Assembly: GCF_025399895.1 (NCBI RefSeq)
Contig: NZ_JAODUA010000001.1
Span: 248,001 to 312,000 of the forward strand
DNA from: Streptomyces sp. ASQP_92
Lineage (GTDB): Bacteria > Actinomycetota > Actinomycetes > Streptomycetales > Streptomycetaceae
Length of the DNA: 64,000 nucleotides
Direction of reading: 5' to 3'
Shown: piece after piece, positions 8,934 through 17,780 of the stretch
Layout of the letters: each line of letters begins with the position of its first letter
Position numbering within the stretch: position 1 is the first letter of the stretch
Position numbers and translations under genes: made by a program
The notes under the pieces: generated by a model
Told to the model about the DNA's origin: nothing
What the model saw: the letters and a program-made list of their open reading frames with translations, nothing else
Database searches by the model: none

Positions 8934-8977
8934 CCGCGTATGCGCACACCGACCGGGCGACGCCGACGGAACGCGAA

Positions 8978-9010
8978 GAGGGCCCGCTCCGTTTCCCGGA
9001 GCGGGCCCTC
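8978..9010. terminator. Bidirectional terminator between the XRE gene and tRNA-His
   Basis: A perfect 14-bp stem (GAGGGCCCGCTCCG / CGGAGCGGGCCCTC) with a 5-base loop. It lies 45 bp after the XRE stop and 10 bp from the 3' end of the opposing tRNA-His, so it can end both transcripts. No long T-run follows, as is common in Streptomyces. Confidence 0.82.
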
Positions 9011-9019
9011 ATCCTTCAG

Positions 9020-9093
9020 GGTGAGTAACGGGACTCGAACCCGCGACATCCTGGACCACAACCAGGTGCTCTACCATCTGAGCTATACCCACC
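9020..9093 (-). tRNA. tRNA-His (anticodon GTG)
   Basis: Read on the minus strand, a seven-pair acceptor GTGGGTA/TACTCAC extends to the extra G(-1):C73 pair characteristic of tRNA-His. The D arm contains AGCTCAGATGGTAGAGC. The anticodon stem-loop CTGGTTGTGGTCCAG places GTG at positions 34-36. The T arm is CGGGTTCGAGTCCCG. No CCA is encoded. Its 3' end faces the XRE/DUF6879 cassette. Confidence 0.95.
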
Positions 9094-9225
9094 ATGCACG
9101 ACCGGACTGTTGTGGTCTTGGGAAGTCCCTGGGGGCTTCCCTACCGGCCGAGAAAAAGTGTACATGGTCCGGGAGGGTGCTCGCGCACACGTTTCGAGGC
9201 GCCCTCCCGAACCCCCTGTGGAGGG

Positions 9226-9828
9226 CTACTCCGCAGGCAGGACGTACTTGGCCGCGATGGCCTTCGCCGTGTCCGAGTCCGGGCCCGGCTGCGGCACGAA
9301 GACCGCCTCCCGGTAGTAGCGGAGCTCCGCGATGGATTCGCGGATGTCCGCAAGCGCCCGGTGGTTGCCGTTCTTGTCGGGGCTGTTGAAGTACGCCCGC
9401 GGATACCAGCGGCGGGCGAGCTCCTTCACGGAGGAGACGTCCACGATCCGGTAGTGGAGGTGGGACTCCAGGCTCGGCATGTCCCGCAGCAGGAAGCCCC
9501 GGTCGGTACCGACCGAGTTTCCGCACAGCGGCGCCTTGCCCGGCTCCTTGACGTGCTCCCGTACATACGCGAGGACCTGCTCCTCGGCGTCGGCCAGCGT
9601 GGTGCCGCCGGCCAGTTCGTCGAGGAGCCCGGAGGCGGTGTGCATGGCGCGCACCACCTCCGGCATGGTCTCCAGCGCGGCGTCGGGGGGACGGATCACG
9701 ATGTCCACCCCTTCGCCGAGTACGTTCAGCTCCGAGTCGGTGACCAGTGCGGCCACCTCGATGAGTGCGTCGTCCGCCAGCGAGAGCCCGGTCATCTCGC
9801 AGTCGATCCACACCATGCGGTCGTTCAT
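9226..9828 (-). CDS. orn: Oligoribonuclease
   Basis: 200 residues from the ATG at 9828. This is a DEDDh exonuclease: Asp and Glu in WIDCEMTGL near residue 7-15, the second motif around [11 protein letters not shown], and the catalytic His and last Asp in [11 protein letters not shown]. It degrades the 2-5-nt RNAs (and pGpG) left by RNA decay. In streptomycetes it is known as OrnA, is needed for normal aerial growth, and sits beside adpA as here. An in-frame N-terminal extension into the adpA end is not supported. Confidence 0.95.
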   Translation of the reverse strand: MNDRMVWIDCEMTGLSLADDALIEVAALVTDSELNVLGEGVDIVIRPPDAALETMPEVVRAMHTASGLLDELAGGTTLADAEEQVLAYVREHVKEPGKAPLCGNSVGTDRGFLLRDMPSLESHLHYRIVDVSSVKELARRWYPRAYFNSPDKNGNHRALADIRESIAELRYYREAVFVPQPGPDSDTAKAIAAKYVLPAE

Positions 9829-9838
9829 GTGCCTCACC

Positions 9839-11086
9839 CTACGGGGCGCTCCGCTGGCCGGGCAGACTCGGACGGCCACCGGCGTACCCGGCGGCGTACA
9901 GATCGGAGCTCGGCTTGCCGGAGTCGGCGGTGTGCGAGGTCGCGGAGGGCCCCACGACCGCACTGGCCGCCGCCGTCCGCCTGACCTGGGGAAGCGCCGC
10001 GGACGGGACGGTTTCCGGCACCGGAGCCGGCATCGGCACCGCGACGGGACCCGCACTGGGTTCCGGCTGCGGACGACGGGCCCGGTAGGCCGCGCGATAG
10101 GACGCCGGGGACGAGCCGAGCTGGCGGCGGAAGTGCCCGCGCAGCGCGACCGGGGAGCGGAAGCCGCAGCGGCCCGCCACCTCGTCCACGGAGTAGTCGG
10201 ACGTCTCCAGCAGGCGCTGGGCCTGGAGGACCCGCTGAGTGATCAGCCACTGGAGGGGGGCCGATCCGGTCAGCGAGCGGAAACGACGGTCGAAGGTGCG
10301 GCGGCTCATGTACGCCCGCGCGGCCAGGGTCTCCACGTCGAACTGCTCGTGGAGGTGCTCCAGCGCCCAGGCGACGACCTCGGCCAGCGGGTCGGAGCCG
10401 ATCTCCTCAGGTAAAGACCTGTCGAGATAGCGCTCCTGCCCACCGCTGCGACGGGGTGGCACGACCAGTCGGCGGGCCAGCGCGCCGGCCGCCTCGCTGC
10501 CGTGGTCCGTCCGCACGATGTGGAGACAGAGATCGATTCCGGCCGCGGTTCCGGCCGACGTGAGGACGTCTCCGTCGTCGACGAAGAGCTCCCTCGGATC
10601 CACGTGCACCGATGGATAGCGTTTGGCCAGTGTCGGCGCGTACATCCAGTGCGTCGTCGCCGGGCGGCCGTCGAGCAGACCGGCCGCGGCGAGCACGAAC
10701 GCGCCGGTGCACAGCCCGACGATCCTTGCCCCTTCCTCGTGTGCGCGGCGCAGCGCGTCGAGCGCGGCCGCGGGGGGCGGGGAGGTGATGGAACGCCACG
10801 CGGGCACCACCACCGTTCCCGCCCTGCTGATGGCTTCCAGACCGTAGGGCGCGGTGAGTTCGAGTCCCCCTGTGGTCCGCAGGGGTCCTTCCTCACCGGC
10901 ACACACCAGCAGTCTGTATCGCGGAACTCCCGCGTCCTGTCGGTCGATTCCGAACACGGAGAGCGGAATGGAACTTTCAAAGATGGGGCCGCCGCTGAAC
11001 AGCAGTACGGCGACAACTTCCCGGCGTCGGCGGCCGGCCAGCTTCCTTGCGGTCTCCGGTGATGCGGCAGCGGAGTCCTGGCTCAT
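9839..11086 (-). CDS. adpA: Developmental regulator AdpA (AraC family, bldA-dependent)
   Basis: 415 residues. The N-terminal ~200 residues form a DJ-1/PfpI-like dimerisation domain ([32 protein letters not shown]). The C-terminal AraC domain (about 230-340) carries two helix-turn-helix units ([19 protein letters not shown] and [20 protein letters not shown]). The tail beyond 345 is Pro/Ala-rich and variable. AdpA is a pleiotropic activator/repressor of morphological development and secondary metabolism. A TTA leucine codon at residue 225 lies in the interdomain linker, as in known adpA genes, so translation depends on the bldA tRNA. The pairing with orn confirms identity. Confidence 0.96.
   Translation of the reverse strand: MSQDSAAASPETARKLAGRRRREVVAVLLFSGGPIFESSIPLSVFGIDRQDAGVPRYRLLVCAGEEGPLRTTGGLELTAPYGLEAISRAGTVVVPAWRSITSPPPAAALDALRRAHEEGARIVGLCTGAFVLAAAGLLDGRPATTHWMYAPTLAKRYPSVHVDPRELFVDDGDVLTSAGTAAGIDLCLHIVRTDHGSEAAGALARRLVVPPRRSGGQERYLDRSLPEEIGSDPLAEVVAWALEHLHEQFDVETLAARAYMSRRTFDRRFRSLTGSAPLQWLITQRVLQAQRLLETSDYSVDEVAGRCGFRSPVALRGHFRRQLGSSPASYRAAYRARRPQPEPSAGPVAVPMPAPVPETVPSAALPQVRRTAAASAVVGPSATSHTADSGKPSSDLYAAGYAGGRPSLPGQRSAP
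10412..10414 (-). promoter_or_regulatory. TTA codon in adpA (bldA-dependent translation point)
   Basis: On the minus strand the codons read TCT TTA CCT GAG for Ser-Leu-Pro-Glu at residues 224-227. TTA is the rarest Streptomyces codon and needs tRNA-Leu(UAA) from bldA. It lies between the dimerisation and DNA-binding domains. Confidence 0.92.
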
Positions 11087-11473
11087 GGCGCTAAGCCCCC
11101 CTCGGTGTTCGCGGCTCCCCGTTCTTGTCGGGCCTGTCGCTCCTGCACTTTTCCCCTCGGTTTTGCACGAGTCCCCAGCCTTCGATACGCATGATCGAAT
11201 CTACTGCGTCCCGTGGCGCCGGCGTGACAAGTCCGGCACCCAGCGCTATGTCGACAAGGCAACTTGGCGCGAAGCTTTCGATCACAAAGCGTTTCACTCG
11301 TGGGCCCCGTAGGGGAAGTGCGCCTCATGGGGATGGCCCGTACCCGTATGGTGCCAGAGGCCGCAATGGGCCTTTCCTCCCTGGTGACAAGGGGGTTGGC
11401 AGGCCATTTGGCCGCTGAATCCGCCACCGGGGGAACTTGGCCGAAAACGTATGGGTCCAGGTGTGCGGCCAGT
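11087..11473 (-). promoter_or_regulatory. Long adpA upstream region (promoter and 5' leader)
   Basis: 387 bp without a convincing gene separates adpA from the small membrane-protein gene upstream. adpA is known for a long leader and for binding its own promoter. One near-match to the AdpA consensus TGGCSNGWWY (TGGCGCGAAG, one mismatch) stands at 11265-11274. Small open frames here lack coding bias. Promoter elements were not assigned. Confidence 0.5.
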
Positions 11474-11908
11474 TCACCCCTGGGGTGTACAGCCTCCCCC
11501 GTGCCGCCCGCTGTGATGCGCGCTCAAGGCTCCTCGGCCATGGCGGCCGGGTGTCGTGGGCGTCCGCCGGGCCCGCTCCTCGGCCGCCGCCCGCTCGGAC
11601 TGGCGCAGCAGCAGCCGGCACACCGTCGTCACCGCCATGAGCCCCAGGGCGGAGCCGGTCGCCCCCGCGAACGAGGACCCGTAGACGACGAGCACCACGG
11701 GCACCAGCACACAGCTGAAGGCCGCCCAGCGCACGAGGTCGTCCGCCGGATCGGCCGCGGGCCGGGCGGCGGCGGACCGGAGTGGTTCGGTGTTCACGGA
11801 CCGGGCGGTACGTACGGATTCGGCCGCGGGCGCGGGCCCGGGGGGTCGGCGGCGGGCGCCGGACGGCGTGGCCGGGGTGGACGGACGGGCGACCGGGGGA
11901 GGGGGCAC
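11474..11908 (-). CDS. Small predicted membrane protein upstream of adpA
   Basis: 144 residues from a GTG at 11908. An Ala/Pro-rich N-terminal tail (about 1-60) is followed by two hydrophobic helices (about WAAFSCVLVPVVLVVYGSSF and ATGSALGLMAVTTVCRLLL). A basic and disordered C-terminus ends it. I recall similar proteins conserved at this place in streptomycetes, but no function. The start is uncertain: AGGAAG lies about 9 bp upstream of the chosen GTG. It is on the adpA strand, 387 bp before it. Confidence 0.72.
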   Translation of the reverse strand: MPPPPVARPSTPATPSGARRRPPGPAPAAESVRTARSVNTEPLRSAAARPAADPADDLVRWAAFSCVLVPVVLVVYGSSFAGATGSALGLMAVTTVCRLLLRQSERAAAEERARRTPTTPGRHGRGALSAHHSGRHGGGCTPQG

Positions 11909-12256
11909 GAGGAGGTGCTTCCTGATCGGGGTCGGAGTGATCGCCTGGCTAACGCGGAGGCACCCGCTCCGGTCACTGGAAGATCATCGGCGGGGTGCGG
12001 CGGCGGTTCGGCGGGGGACCGCTGTAGAGGGCACCGGGCATTGCCATCCGGGGCGGCCTCGTGCATGCTCCGGGGAACGCCGAGTAGGTTCGGCGGGCTC
12101 TGGGCAGGAGAGGAGTGTCGCCGTACCCTTGGGGGTATGGGGTTGGGAAGATGATTCCCGGACACAGCTCCCCCGGGCACCGCTCCGTCGTCGACTCGTT
12201 GTTGCTCACCAGTCCCCGCTGTCCCTCGACTGAGGATCTCTTTCGCCGAGACACCC
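11909..12256. other. Divergent intergenic region between the small membrane protein and the stress protein
   Basis: 348 bp without a supported gene. It must hold promoters for both divergent genes. A GC-poor run near 12127-12155 (CCTTGGGGGTATGGGGTTGG) stands out from the surroundings, but no operator could be named. Confidence 0.4.
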
Positions 12257-12778
12257 ATGGCCGGTCACGAATTCTCCGAACCCGCGGACCGCAAGCAGGT
12301 AGCCGACCCCACGTCGGACCTCCAGGCGGCGACAGAACCACGTCACTCCTGCGACCCCGCCTTCCGTCATGGCGTCGTGGTGGGCTTCGACGGCTCGATG
12401 TCCAGTGAGCGGGCCCTCGCGTACGCCATCGGCATGGCCAAGCGCTCCGGCTCGGGGCTGATCATCGTCCATGTGGCCAACCGGCTCCCCACCACGGTGT
12501 GGGCGGGCTGCGAGCCACCCGTCTTCGTGGACGTGCCGGACCACCGCACCGAGGTCCTCGGACTCGAACTCGCCTGCGCCGACTATCTCGCCGAGGTCCC
12601 CTGGATCCTGGTGGAGCGCGGCGGCGACATCTGCCACGAGCTGGAAGAGGTCGGGCGCGAGTACGCGGCGGACGCGATCGTCGTCGGCTCCACGCACGGT
12701 CTCGTCGGGCGGATCTTCGGCTCGGTCGCCGGACGGCTCGCGCGCCGCGCGCAGCGGCCCGTCGTCGTCATCCCGTAG
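12257..12778 (+). CDS. Universal stress protein (UspA family)
   Basis: 173 residues, with an extra ~35-residue polar N-terminus before the single Usp domain (VVVGFDGSMSSERALAYAI onward). The ATP-binding signature G-2x-G-9x-G(S) appears as GSTHGLVGRIFGSVAGRLAR, followed by PVVVIP at the end, so it belongs to the nucleotide-binding type. These proteins act in the cytoplasm in stress and dormancy states, and the target is unknown. It stands alone, divergent from the small membrane protein. Confidence 0.88.
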   Translation: MAGHEFSEPADRKQVADPTSDLQAATEPRHSCDPAFRHGVVVGFDGSMSSERALAYAIGMAKRSGSGLIIVHVANRLPTTVWAGCEPPVFVDVPDHRTEVLGLELACADYLAEVPWILVERGGDICHELEEVGREYAADAIVVGSTHGLVGRIFGSVAGRLARRAQRPVVVIP

Positions 12779-12989
12779 CCCTCGTCCGGGATCGGGCCCC
12801 GGCCCTCCGTCGTCATCCCGTGATCGGGCGTTGTCCCAGTTGAGACCGGGATGGATGTTTGGCTGATGCGCCGTCAACTTCCTTGCCCACGTGGGGAATC
12901 TACTGTCGCGTAGGGGTGGAATGTGCCCTTGTGAAGGGTAGATAAGTGTCGCTGGGAAGCAGCACAACGGCACATGAAGGGAGCCCGCC

Positions 12990-13559
12990 GTGGACAACGA
13001 AGTTCCCGCGGGAAGCACCACCTCCACGCTCGGCCATCTCGCACTCGGACTCACTCTGCTGGCCTTCGGCCTCGGCAACACCCGCGTGATCGACGGCGTG
13101 ACGGTGGCCGACTCGGTCTCGATCGCCACCTACATCGGCGGCATCGGCCTGTTCGTCCTCGGCGTCCTCGCCTTCCGCGACCAGGACGCGTTCACCGGCA
13201 CCGCCTTCGCCGGCCTCGGCGCCTTCTGGTTCACCTGGGCCGCGGGCGCGGACACCAAGTTCTCGTCCAACGCCGCCGGCCTCTTCCTGGTCCTGTTCGC
13301 GCTTCTCGCGCTCAGCCTGGCCGCCGGCGCGGCGGGCACCGGGCTGCTGCGGCAGGGCACCTACGGGCTGCTCTTCCTCGCCCTGGTGCTGCTGGCCATC
13401 GGCCAGTTCGCCGGCGGTTCCTCGCTCGCCAAGGTGGCCGGCTGGGTCGCCGTGGTCGCGGGCGCCGTGGCCTGGTACGGGGCGACGGCCTCGCTCGCCA
13501 AGTGGCCGACCGCCCTGCCCCGACGGGCCGCCGGCCGGGGGGTGACGGCCACCGGCTGA
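12990..13559 (+). CDS. GPR1/FUN34/YaaH-family membrane protein
   Basis: 189 residues with six hydrophobic helices, starting HLALGLTLLAFGLGNT and ending near WVAVVAGAVAWYGATASL. The spacing and the FGL/GLGAFWFTWA elements fit the acetate/succinate permease-like family. The family NPAPLGL motif is not evident, so transport of acetate is only a family-based guess. The GTG start has AAGGGAG upstream. It is followed 42 bp later by a strong bidirectional terminator shared with glmS. Confidence 0.8.
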   Translation: MDNEVPAGSTTSTLGHLALGLTLLAFGLGNTRVIDGVTVADSVSIATYIGGIGLFVLGVLAFRDQDAFTGTAFAGLGAFWFTWAAGADTKFSSNAAGLFLVLFALLALSLAAGAAGTGLLRQGTYGLLFLALVLLAIGQFAGGSSLAKVAGWVAVVAGAVAWYGATASLAKWPTALPRRAAGRGVTATG

Positions 13560-13601
13560 CCGGCCGCGCGAGGCCGGTGCCCGCGCGGCACCGGCACGCA
13601 C

Positions 13602-13637
13602 AAGGGCGACCCCCGCCGATGAGCAGGGGTCGCCCTT
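13602..13637. terminator. Bidirectional terminator between the YaaH-family gene and glmS
   Basis: Inverted arms AAGGGCGACCCC and GGGGTCGCCCTT with a 12-base loop, followed by TTT on the plus strand and beginning with AA, i.e. TT on the minus strand. It lies between convergent stop codons (13559 and 13653). Confidence 0.85.
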
Positions 13638-13652
13638 TTCTGTGCGTGAGGA

Positions 13653-15470
13653 CTACTCGACCGTGACCGACTTGGCCAGGTTGCGCGGCTTGTCGATGTC
13701 GCGGCCCATCGCCAACGCCGTGTGGTACGCGAAGAGTTGGAGCGGGATGCCCATGAGGATCGGGTCCAGCTCGTCCTCGTTCTTCGGCACGACGATGGTG
13801 TGGTCGGCCTTCTCCTGGTTCTGGTGGGCGACCGCGAGGATGCGGCCGCTGCGGGCCTTGATCTCCTCAAGGGCGGCGCGGTTCTTCTCCAGGAGGTCGT
13901 CGTCAGGGACGATGGCGACCGTCGGCAGCGCGGGCTCGATCAGCGCGAGCGGGCCGTGCTTCAGCTCGGAGGCGGGGTAGGCCTCGGCGTGGATGTAGGA
14001 GATCTCCTTGAGCTTCAGGGAGGCCTCCAGGGCGACCGGGTAGCCGCGCACGCGCCCGATGAACATCATCGACTGCGCGCCCGCGTACTCCTGGGCCAGC
14101 TTCTCGATCTCCGGCTCCATGGCCAGGATCTCCTCGATCTGGCCGGGCAGCTTGCGCAGGCCCTCGATGATCCGCTTGCCGTCGGCCACCGACAGGTCGC
14201 GGATCCGGCCGAGGTGCAGGGCGAGCAGCGCGAAGGCGACGACCGTGTTGGTGAAGCACTTGGTCGAGACGACGCAGACCTCGGGACCGGCGTGCACATA
14301 GGTGCCGCCGTCCGCCTCGCGGGCGATCGCCGAGCCGACCACGTTCACGACGCCGAGGACCCGGGCGCCCTTGCGCTTGAGCTCCTGCACGGCCGCAAGG
14401 ACGTCGTAGGTCTCGCCCGACTGGGAGACCGCGATGTACAGGGTGTCGGGGTCCACGACCGGGTTGCGGTAGCGGAACTCGGAGGCCGGCTCGGCGTCCG
14501 CGGGGATGCGGGCCAGCTCCTCGATGAGACCGGCGCCGATCATGCCGGCGTGGTACGAGGTGCCGCAGCCGAGGATCTTGATGCGGCGCACACCGCGGGC
14601 CTCGCGGGCGTCCAGGTTCAGGCCACCGAGGTGAACGGTCGAGAACCGGTCGTCGATGCGGCCGCGCAGGACGCGGTCGACGGCCTCGGCCTGCTCGCTC
14701 ATCTCCTTGTGCATGTACGTGTCGTGGCCGCCCATGTCGAAGGAGGCGGCCTCCCACTCGACGGTCTCGGGGGTGGTGTTGGTGAGCGTGCCCGAGGTCG
14801 TGTACGTGCGGAAGTCGTCGGCCTTCAGGGTCGCCATCTCGCCGTCGTTGAGGGTGACGACCTGGCGGGTGTGGGCGATCAGCGCGGCGACGTCGGAGGC
14901 GACCAGCATCTCCTTCTCGCCGATGCCGAGGATGACCGGGGAGCCGTTGCGGGCCACCACGATGCGGTCGGCGAAGTCGGCGTGCATCACGGCGATGCCG
15001 TAGGTGCCCTCGATGACCTTGAGCGCCTCGCGGACCTTCTCCTCCAGGGAGTCGGCGGCGGAGCGGGCGATGAGGTGGGTGATGACCTCGGTGTCGGTGT
15101 CGGAGGCGAAGACGACGCCCTCGGCCTCCAGCTTGACGCGCAGTTCGGCCGCGTTGTCGACGATGCCGTTGTGGACGACGGCGACCTTGTTCTCGGGGTC
15201 GAGGTGCGGGTGCGAGTTCACGTCGGACGGGGCGCCGTGGGTGGCCCAGCGGGTGTGGGCGATGCCCGTGGTGCCGGCGAAGCGCTTGGGGACGCGGGCC
15301 TCCAGGTCGCGGACGCGGCCCTTGGCCTTGACCATCTTCAGGGCCCCGGACTTGGGGGTGTTGACGACCATGCCCGCGGAGTCGTAACCCCGGTACTCCA
15401 GCCGCGCCAGGCCTTCCAGCAGCAGCGGAGCGACATCACGCTTACCGATATAACCGACGATTCCGCACAT
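13653..15470 (-). CDS. glmS: Glutamine-fructose-6-phosphate aminotransferase (isomerizing)
   Basis: 605 residues, matching GlmS (about 600). Cys2 after the initiator (MCGIVGYIG) is the glutaminase nucleophile, followed by the class II amidotransferase domain (about 2-220, RWATHGAPSDVNSHPH). Two SIS sugar-isomerase domains follow (from about 280, ILGCGTSYHAG and MFIGRVRGYPVALEASLKLK). The C-terminus is KSVTVE. It makes glucosamine-6-P for peptidoglycan precursors. It is probably co-transcribed after the 93-aa gene 58 bp upstream. The setting next to a DasR site and a hexosaminidase fits aminosugar metabolism. No ribozyme element is seen, nor is one expected in actinobacteria. Confidence 0.96.
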   Translation of the reverse strand: MCGIVGYIGKRDVAPLLLEGLARLEYRGYDSAGMVVNTPKSGALKMVKAKGRVRDLEARVPKRFAGTTGIAHTRWATHGAPSDVNSHPHLDPENKVAVVHNGIVDNAAELRVKLEAEGVVFASDTDTEVITHLIARSAADSLEEKVREALKVIEGTYGIAVMHADFADRIVVARNGSPVILGIGEKEMLVASDVAALIAHTRQVVTLNDGEMATLKADDFRTYTTSGTLTNTTPETVEWEAASFDMGGHDTYMHKEMSEQAEAVDRVLRGRIDDRFSTVHLGGLNLDAREARGVRRIKILGCGTSYHAGMIGAGLIEELARIPADAEPASEFRYRNPVVDPDTLYIAVSQSGETYDVLAAVQELKRKGARVLGVVNVVGSAIAREADGGTYVHAGPEVCVVSTKCFTNTVVAFALLALHLGRIRDLSVADGKRIIEGLRKLPGQIEEILAMEPEIEKLAQEYAGAQSMMFIGRVRGYPVALEASLKLKEISYIHAEAYPASELKHGPLALIEPALPTVAIVPDDDLLEKNRAALEEIKARSGRILAVAHQNQEKADHTIVVPKNEDELDPILMGIPLQLFAYHTALAMGRDIDKPRNLAKSVTVE

Positions 15471-15528
15471 AGAGTCTCTGCCCCTCCATCGACGTACAAG
15501 TTCAAGTCCAGATGTGCCCGGCCGCGCC

Positions 15529-15810
15529 TCAGCCGTAGACGATGCGGCGCAGCTGCCGGAGCGAGAGCTCCGGTGGCGCCACGGCGCGGTGCGGCAGTTC
15601 GGCCGCGATCCGCTCGAAGATTTCCGCGTTCACGGCCCCACCGGACTGCAGTTCACGGTGGCGCCGACGGACGAATTCCTCGTGCGTCTCGTCGAAATAC
15701 GCCAGCACCTCGAGCACCACCCGGGCCGCCTCACCGCGCTGGAGCGCGGTGCTGCGCACCAGATGATCTACGAGGTCGTCGTGGGACGACGGGTTGCGGC
15801 GTTCGAGCAC
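15529..15810 (-). CDS. Conserved hypothetical protein upstream of glmS
   Basis: 93 residues from a GTG at 15810. The protein is helical and charged (DDLVDHLVRSTALQRGEAAR, then ARVVLEVLAYFDETHEEFVR). It ends with PPELSLRQLRRIVYG. There is no membrane segment. I do not know a function. Similar small proteins accompany glmS in actinomycetes as far as I recall. It shares its strand with glmS and its 5' side with the DasR site at 15888, so it may belong to that regulon. Confidence 0.75.
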   Translation of the reverse strand: MLERRNPSSHDDLVDHLVRSTALQRGEAARVVLEVLAYFDETHEEFVRRRHRELQSGGAVNAEIFERIAAELPHRAVAPPELSLRQLRRIVYG

Positions 15811-15846
15811 CCGTCGATATTGCGGGCTATTGGCACCGTACGCAAG

Positions 15847-15872
15847 AATCCTGCCCGATTCCGGGCAGGATT
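15847..15872. terminator. Perfect hairpin in the divergent region upstream of the hexosaminidase
   Basis: AATCCTGCCCG and CGGGCAGGATT form an 11-bp perfect stem with a 4-base loop. It resembles an intrinsic terminator but lies between divergent genes, 37 bp before the 93-aa gene and 16 bp from the dre site. It may be an attenuator or an insulator; the role is not known. Confidence 0.55.
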
Positions 15873-15887
15873 TGCATGATCACGCAT

Positions 15888-15901
15888 CTGGTCTGGACCA
15901 G
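15888..15901. promoter_or_regulatory. DasR-responsive element (dre)
   Basis: CTGGTCTGGACCAG is a near-perfect copy of the dre core (TGGTCTAGACCA-type), with one central change. It lies between the divergent 93-aa/glmS genes and the GH20 hexosaminidase. DasR, the GntR-family N-acetylglucosamine regulator, represses chitin and aminosugar genes and is released by glucosamine-6-P. Binding is inferred from the sequence. Confidence 0.82.
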
Positions 15902-16126
15902 GTGGAGTCGCACACGGCTCTCGGACGCGCGCCTCCCGGAGGCGTCCTTCCGGATGATTTCCGTCCCGGCGCGGTTGGCGCCCCGCGCCCGGGGGCCATG
16001 ATCGAGCTACCGAAGTCCCTGCCGCACCGGTCGCCGTCTTGACCCCGGCCGGGTCCGCGGGTCCCATGGAAAGTGTTCGGTTGCTCAGCCCCCACAGTTG
16101 CGCGACCCCTTGGAAGGGAACCGCTT

Positions 16127-17719
16127 GTGAGACAGAGACAGCGCAGGACATTCGCCCGGCTCCTCGGCTCCCTGGTTCTGGTGGCGGGCGCCGGGCTCGC
16201 CAGTGTCGGAGCGTCCGCGGCCCCCGCCGCCGCGGGCTCCCCCCGTCCGCTGGGCCAGATCGTGCCGGCCCCCGCCTCCGTCTCCGCGGGCGGCACCGCG
16301 TACACGATCGCCCCCGCCACCCCGATCAGGGTGACCGGCGGCTCGGCCGAGGCCCAGCGGATCGGCGACTATCTGGCGGGCGTGCTGCGCCCCTCCACCG
16401 GGTACGCCCTGCCGGTCACCGCCACCGCGGGCGACGACGGCATCAGACTGCTGCTCGGCGCCGACGACGACGCACTCGGGGACGAGGGCTACCGGCTCAC
16501 CTCGCGCGGCGGCTCGCTCACCATCGCCGCCAACGAGCCGGCCGGTCTCTTCCACGGCGTCCAGACCCTGCGCCAGCTGCTGCCCGCGAACGTCGAGAAG
16601 CGGACGAAGCAGAGCGGTCCGTGGAAGGTCGCGGGCGGCACCATCACCGACTCCCCGCGCTATGCCTACCGCGGCGCGATGATCGACGTCTCCCGGCACT
16701 TCTTCTCGGTCGACCAGGTCAAGCGCTACATCGACCAGCTGGCCCTCTACAAGATCAACGAGCTGCATCTGCACCTCAGCGACGACCAGGGCTGGCGGAT
16801 CGCCGTCGACTCCTGGCCCCGGCTCGCCACCTACGGGGGCCAGACCCAGGTCGGCGGCGGCAGGGGCGGCTACTACACCAAGGGCGACTACAAGGCGATC
16901 CTCGCTTACGCCTCCTCCCGCTATATGGAGGTCGTGCCCGAGATCGACACCCCGGGACACATCAACGCGGCCCTCGCCTCCTACGCCGAGCTGAACTGCA
17001 ACGGCGTCGCGCCCCCGCTCTACACCGGCACCAAGGTCGGCTTCAGCTCGCTGTGCGTCCCCAAGGACGTGACGTACAGGTTCTTCGACGACGTGGTGCG
17101 CGAGATCGCCGCGCTCACCCCCGGCCGCTATGTCCACATCGGCGGTGACGAGGCGGAGTCCACCTCGAAGGAGGACTACGAGACCTTCATGGACCGGGCC
17201 CAGCCGGTCGTCGGCAAGTACGGCAAGGCCGTGATGGCCTGGCACCAGATCGTCGAGGCGGACCCGGTGGAGGGGGCCGTCGCCCAGTACTGGGGCACGC
17301 TCGGCAACGAGGCGGAGGTCGCGGCCGCGGCGCGGGCCGGCACCCGCCTGGTGATGTCTCCCGCCAACCGCGCCTACCTCGACATGAAGTACGACGCGAA
17401 GTCCCCGCTCGGCACCAACTGGGCCGGATACGTCGAGGTCGACAAGTCCTACCAGTGGGACCCGGACACCTTCGTCAAGGGCGTGCCCGCCGAGGCGGTG
17501 CTCGGCGTGGAGGCGCCGATCTGGTCGGAGACGCTCTCCACCAGCGCGCAGATCGAGTACATGGCGTTCCCGAGGCTCCAGGGGATCGCCGAGATCGGCT
17601 GGTCGCCGGCGTCCACGCACGACTGGGCGTCCTACAAGGTGCGCCTGGCCCAGCAGGGTCCGAGGATGGCGGCGCTCGGCATGAACTACTACCGCTCGCC
17701 GCTGGTGCCCTGGGTCTGA
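16127..17719 (+). CDS. Secreted beta-N-acetylhexosaminidase (GH20)
   Basis: 530 residues from the GTG at 16127 (GGAAGGGA upstream); the longer in-frame reading has no ribosome site. An Arg-rich signal peptide with hydrophobic core and AAPAAAG cleavage region is followed by a GH20b-like domain and the catalytic barrel. The substrate-assisted pair is Asp341-Glu342 in HIGGDEAES. YAYRGAMIDVSRHFF and LHLHLSDDQGWRI are family signatures. It releases N-acetylglucosamine from chitin fragments outside the cell. It lies behind a dre site and ends at a bidirectional terminator shared with desD. Confidence 0.93.
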   Translation: MRQRQRRTFARLLGSLVLVAGAGLASVGASAAPAAAGSPRPLGQIVPAPASVSAGGTAYTIAPATPIRVTGGSAEAQRIGDYLAGVLRPSTGYALPVTATAGDDGIRLLLGADDDALGDEGYRLTSRGGSLTIAANEPAGLFHGVQTLRQLLPANVEKRTKQSGPWKVAGGTITDSPRYAYRGAMIDVSRHFFSVDQVKRYIDQLALYKINELHLHLSDDQGWRIAVDSWPRLATYGGQTQVGGGRGGYYTKGDYKAILAYASSRYMEVVPEIDTPGHINAALASYAELNCNGVAPPLYTGTKVGFSSLCVPKDVTYRFFDDVVREIAALTPGRYVHIGGDEAESTSKEDYETFMDRAQPVVGKYGKAVMAWHQIVEADPVEGAVAQYWGTLGNEAEVAAAARAGTRLVMSPANRAYLDMKYDAKSPLGTNWAGYVEVDKSYQWDPDTFVKGVPAEAVLGVEAPIWSETLSTSAQIEYMAFPRLQGIAEIGWSPASTHDWASYKVRLAQQGPRMAALGMNYYRSPLVPWV

Positions 17720-17735
17720 TCCTTCGCACGCCACG

Positions 17736-17772
17736 GGCCGGGGCCCGGTTCCACCCGAACCGGGCCCCGGCC
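17736..17772. terminator. Bidirectional terminator between the hexosaminidase and desD
   Basis: A perfect 16-bp stem (GGCCGGGGCCCGGTTC / GAACCGGGCCCCGGCC) with a 5-base loop lies between convergent stop codons at 17719 and 17781. Confidence 0.88.
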
Positions 17773-17780
17773 TCCGTCGG

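Noticed and set aside
11083..11427. Small open frame in the adpA leader
   Set aside because: No coding bias or ribosome site; the region is the known long adpA promoter/leader.
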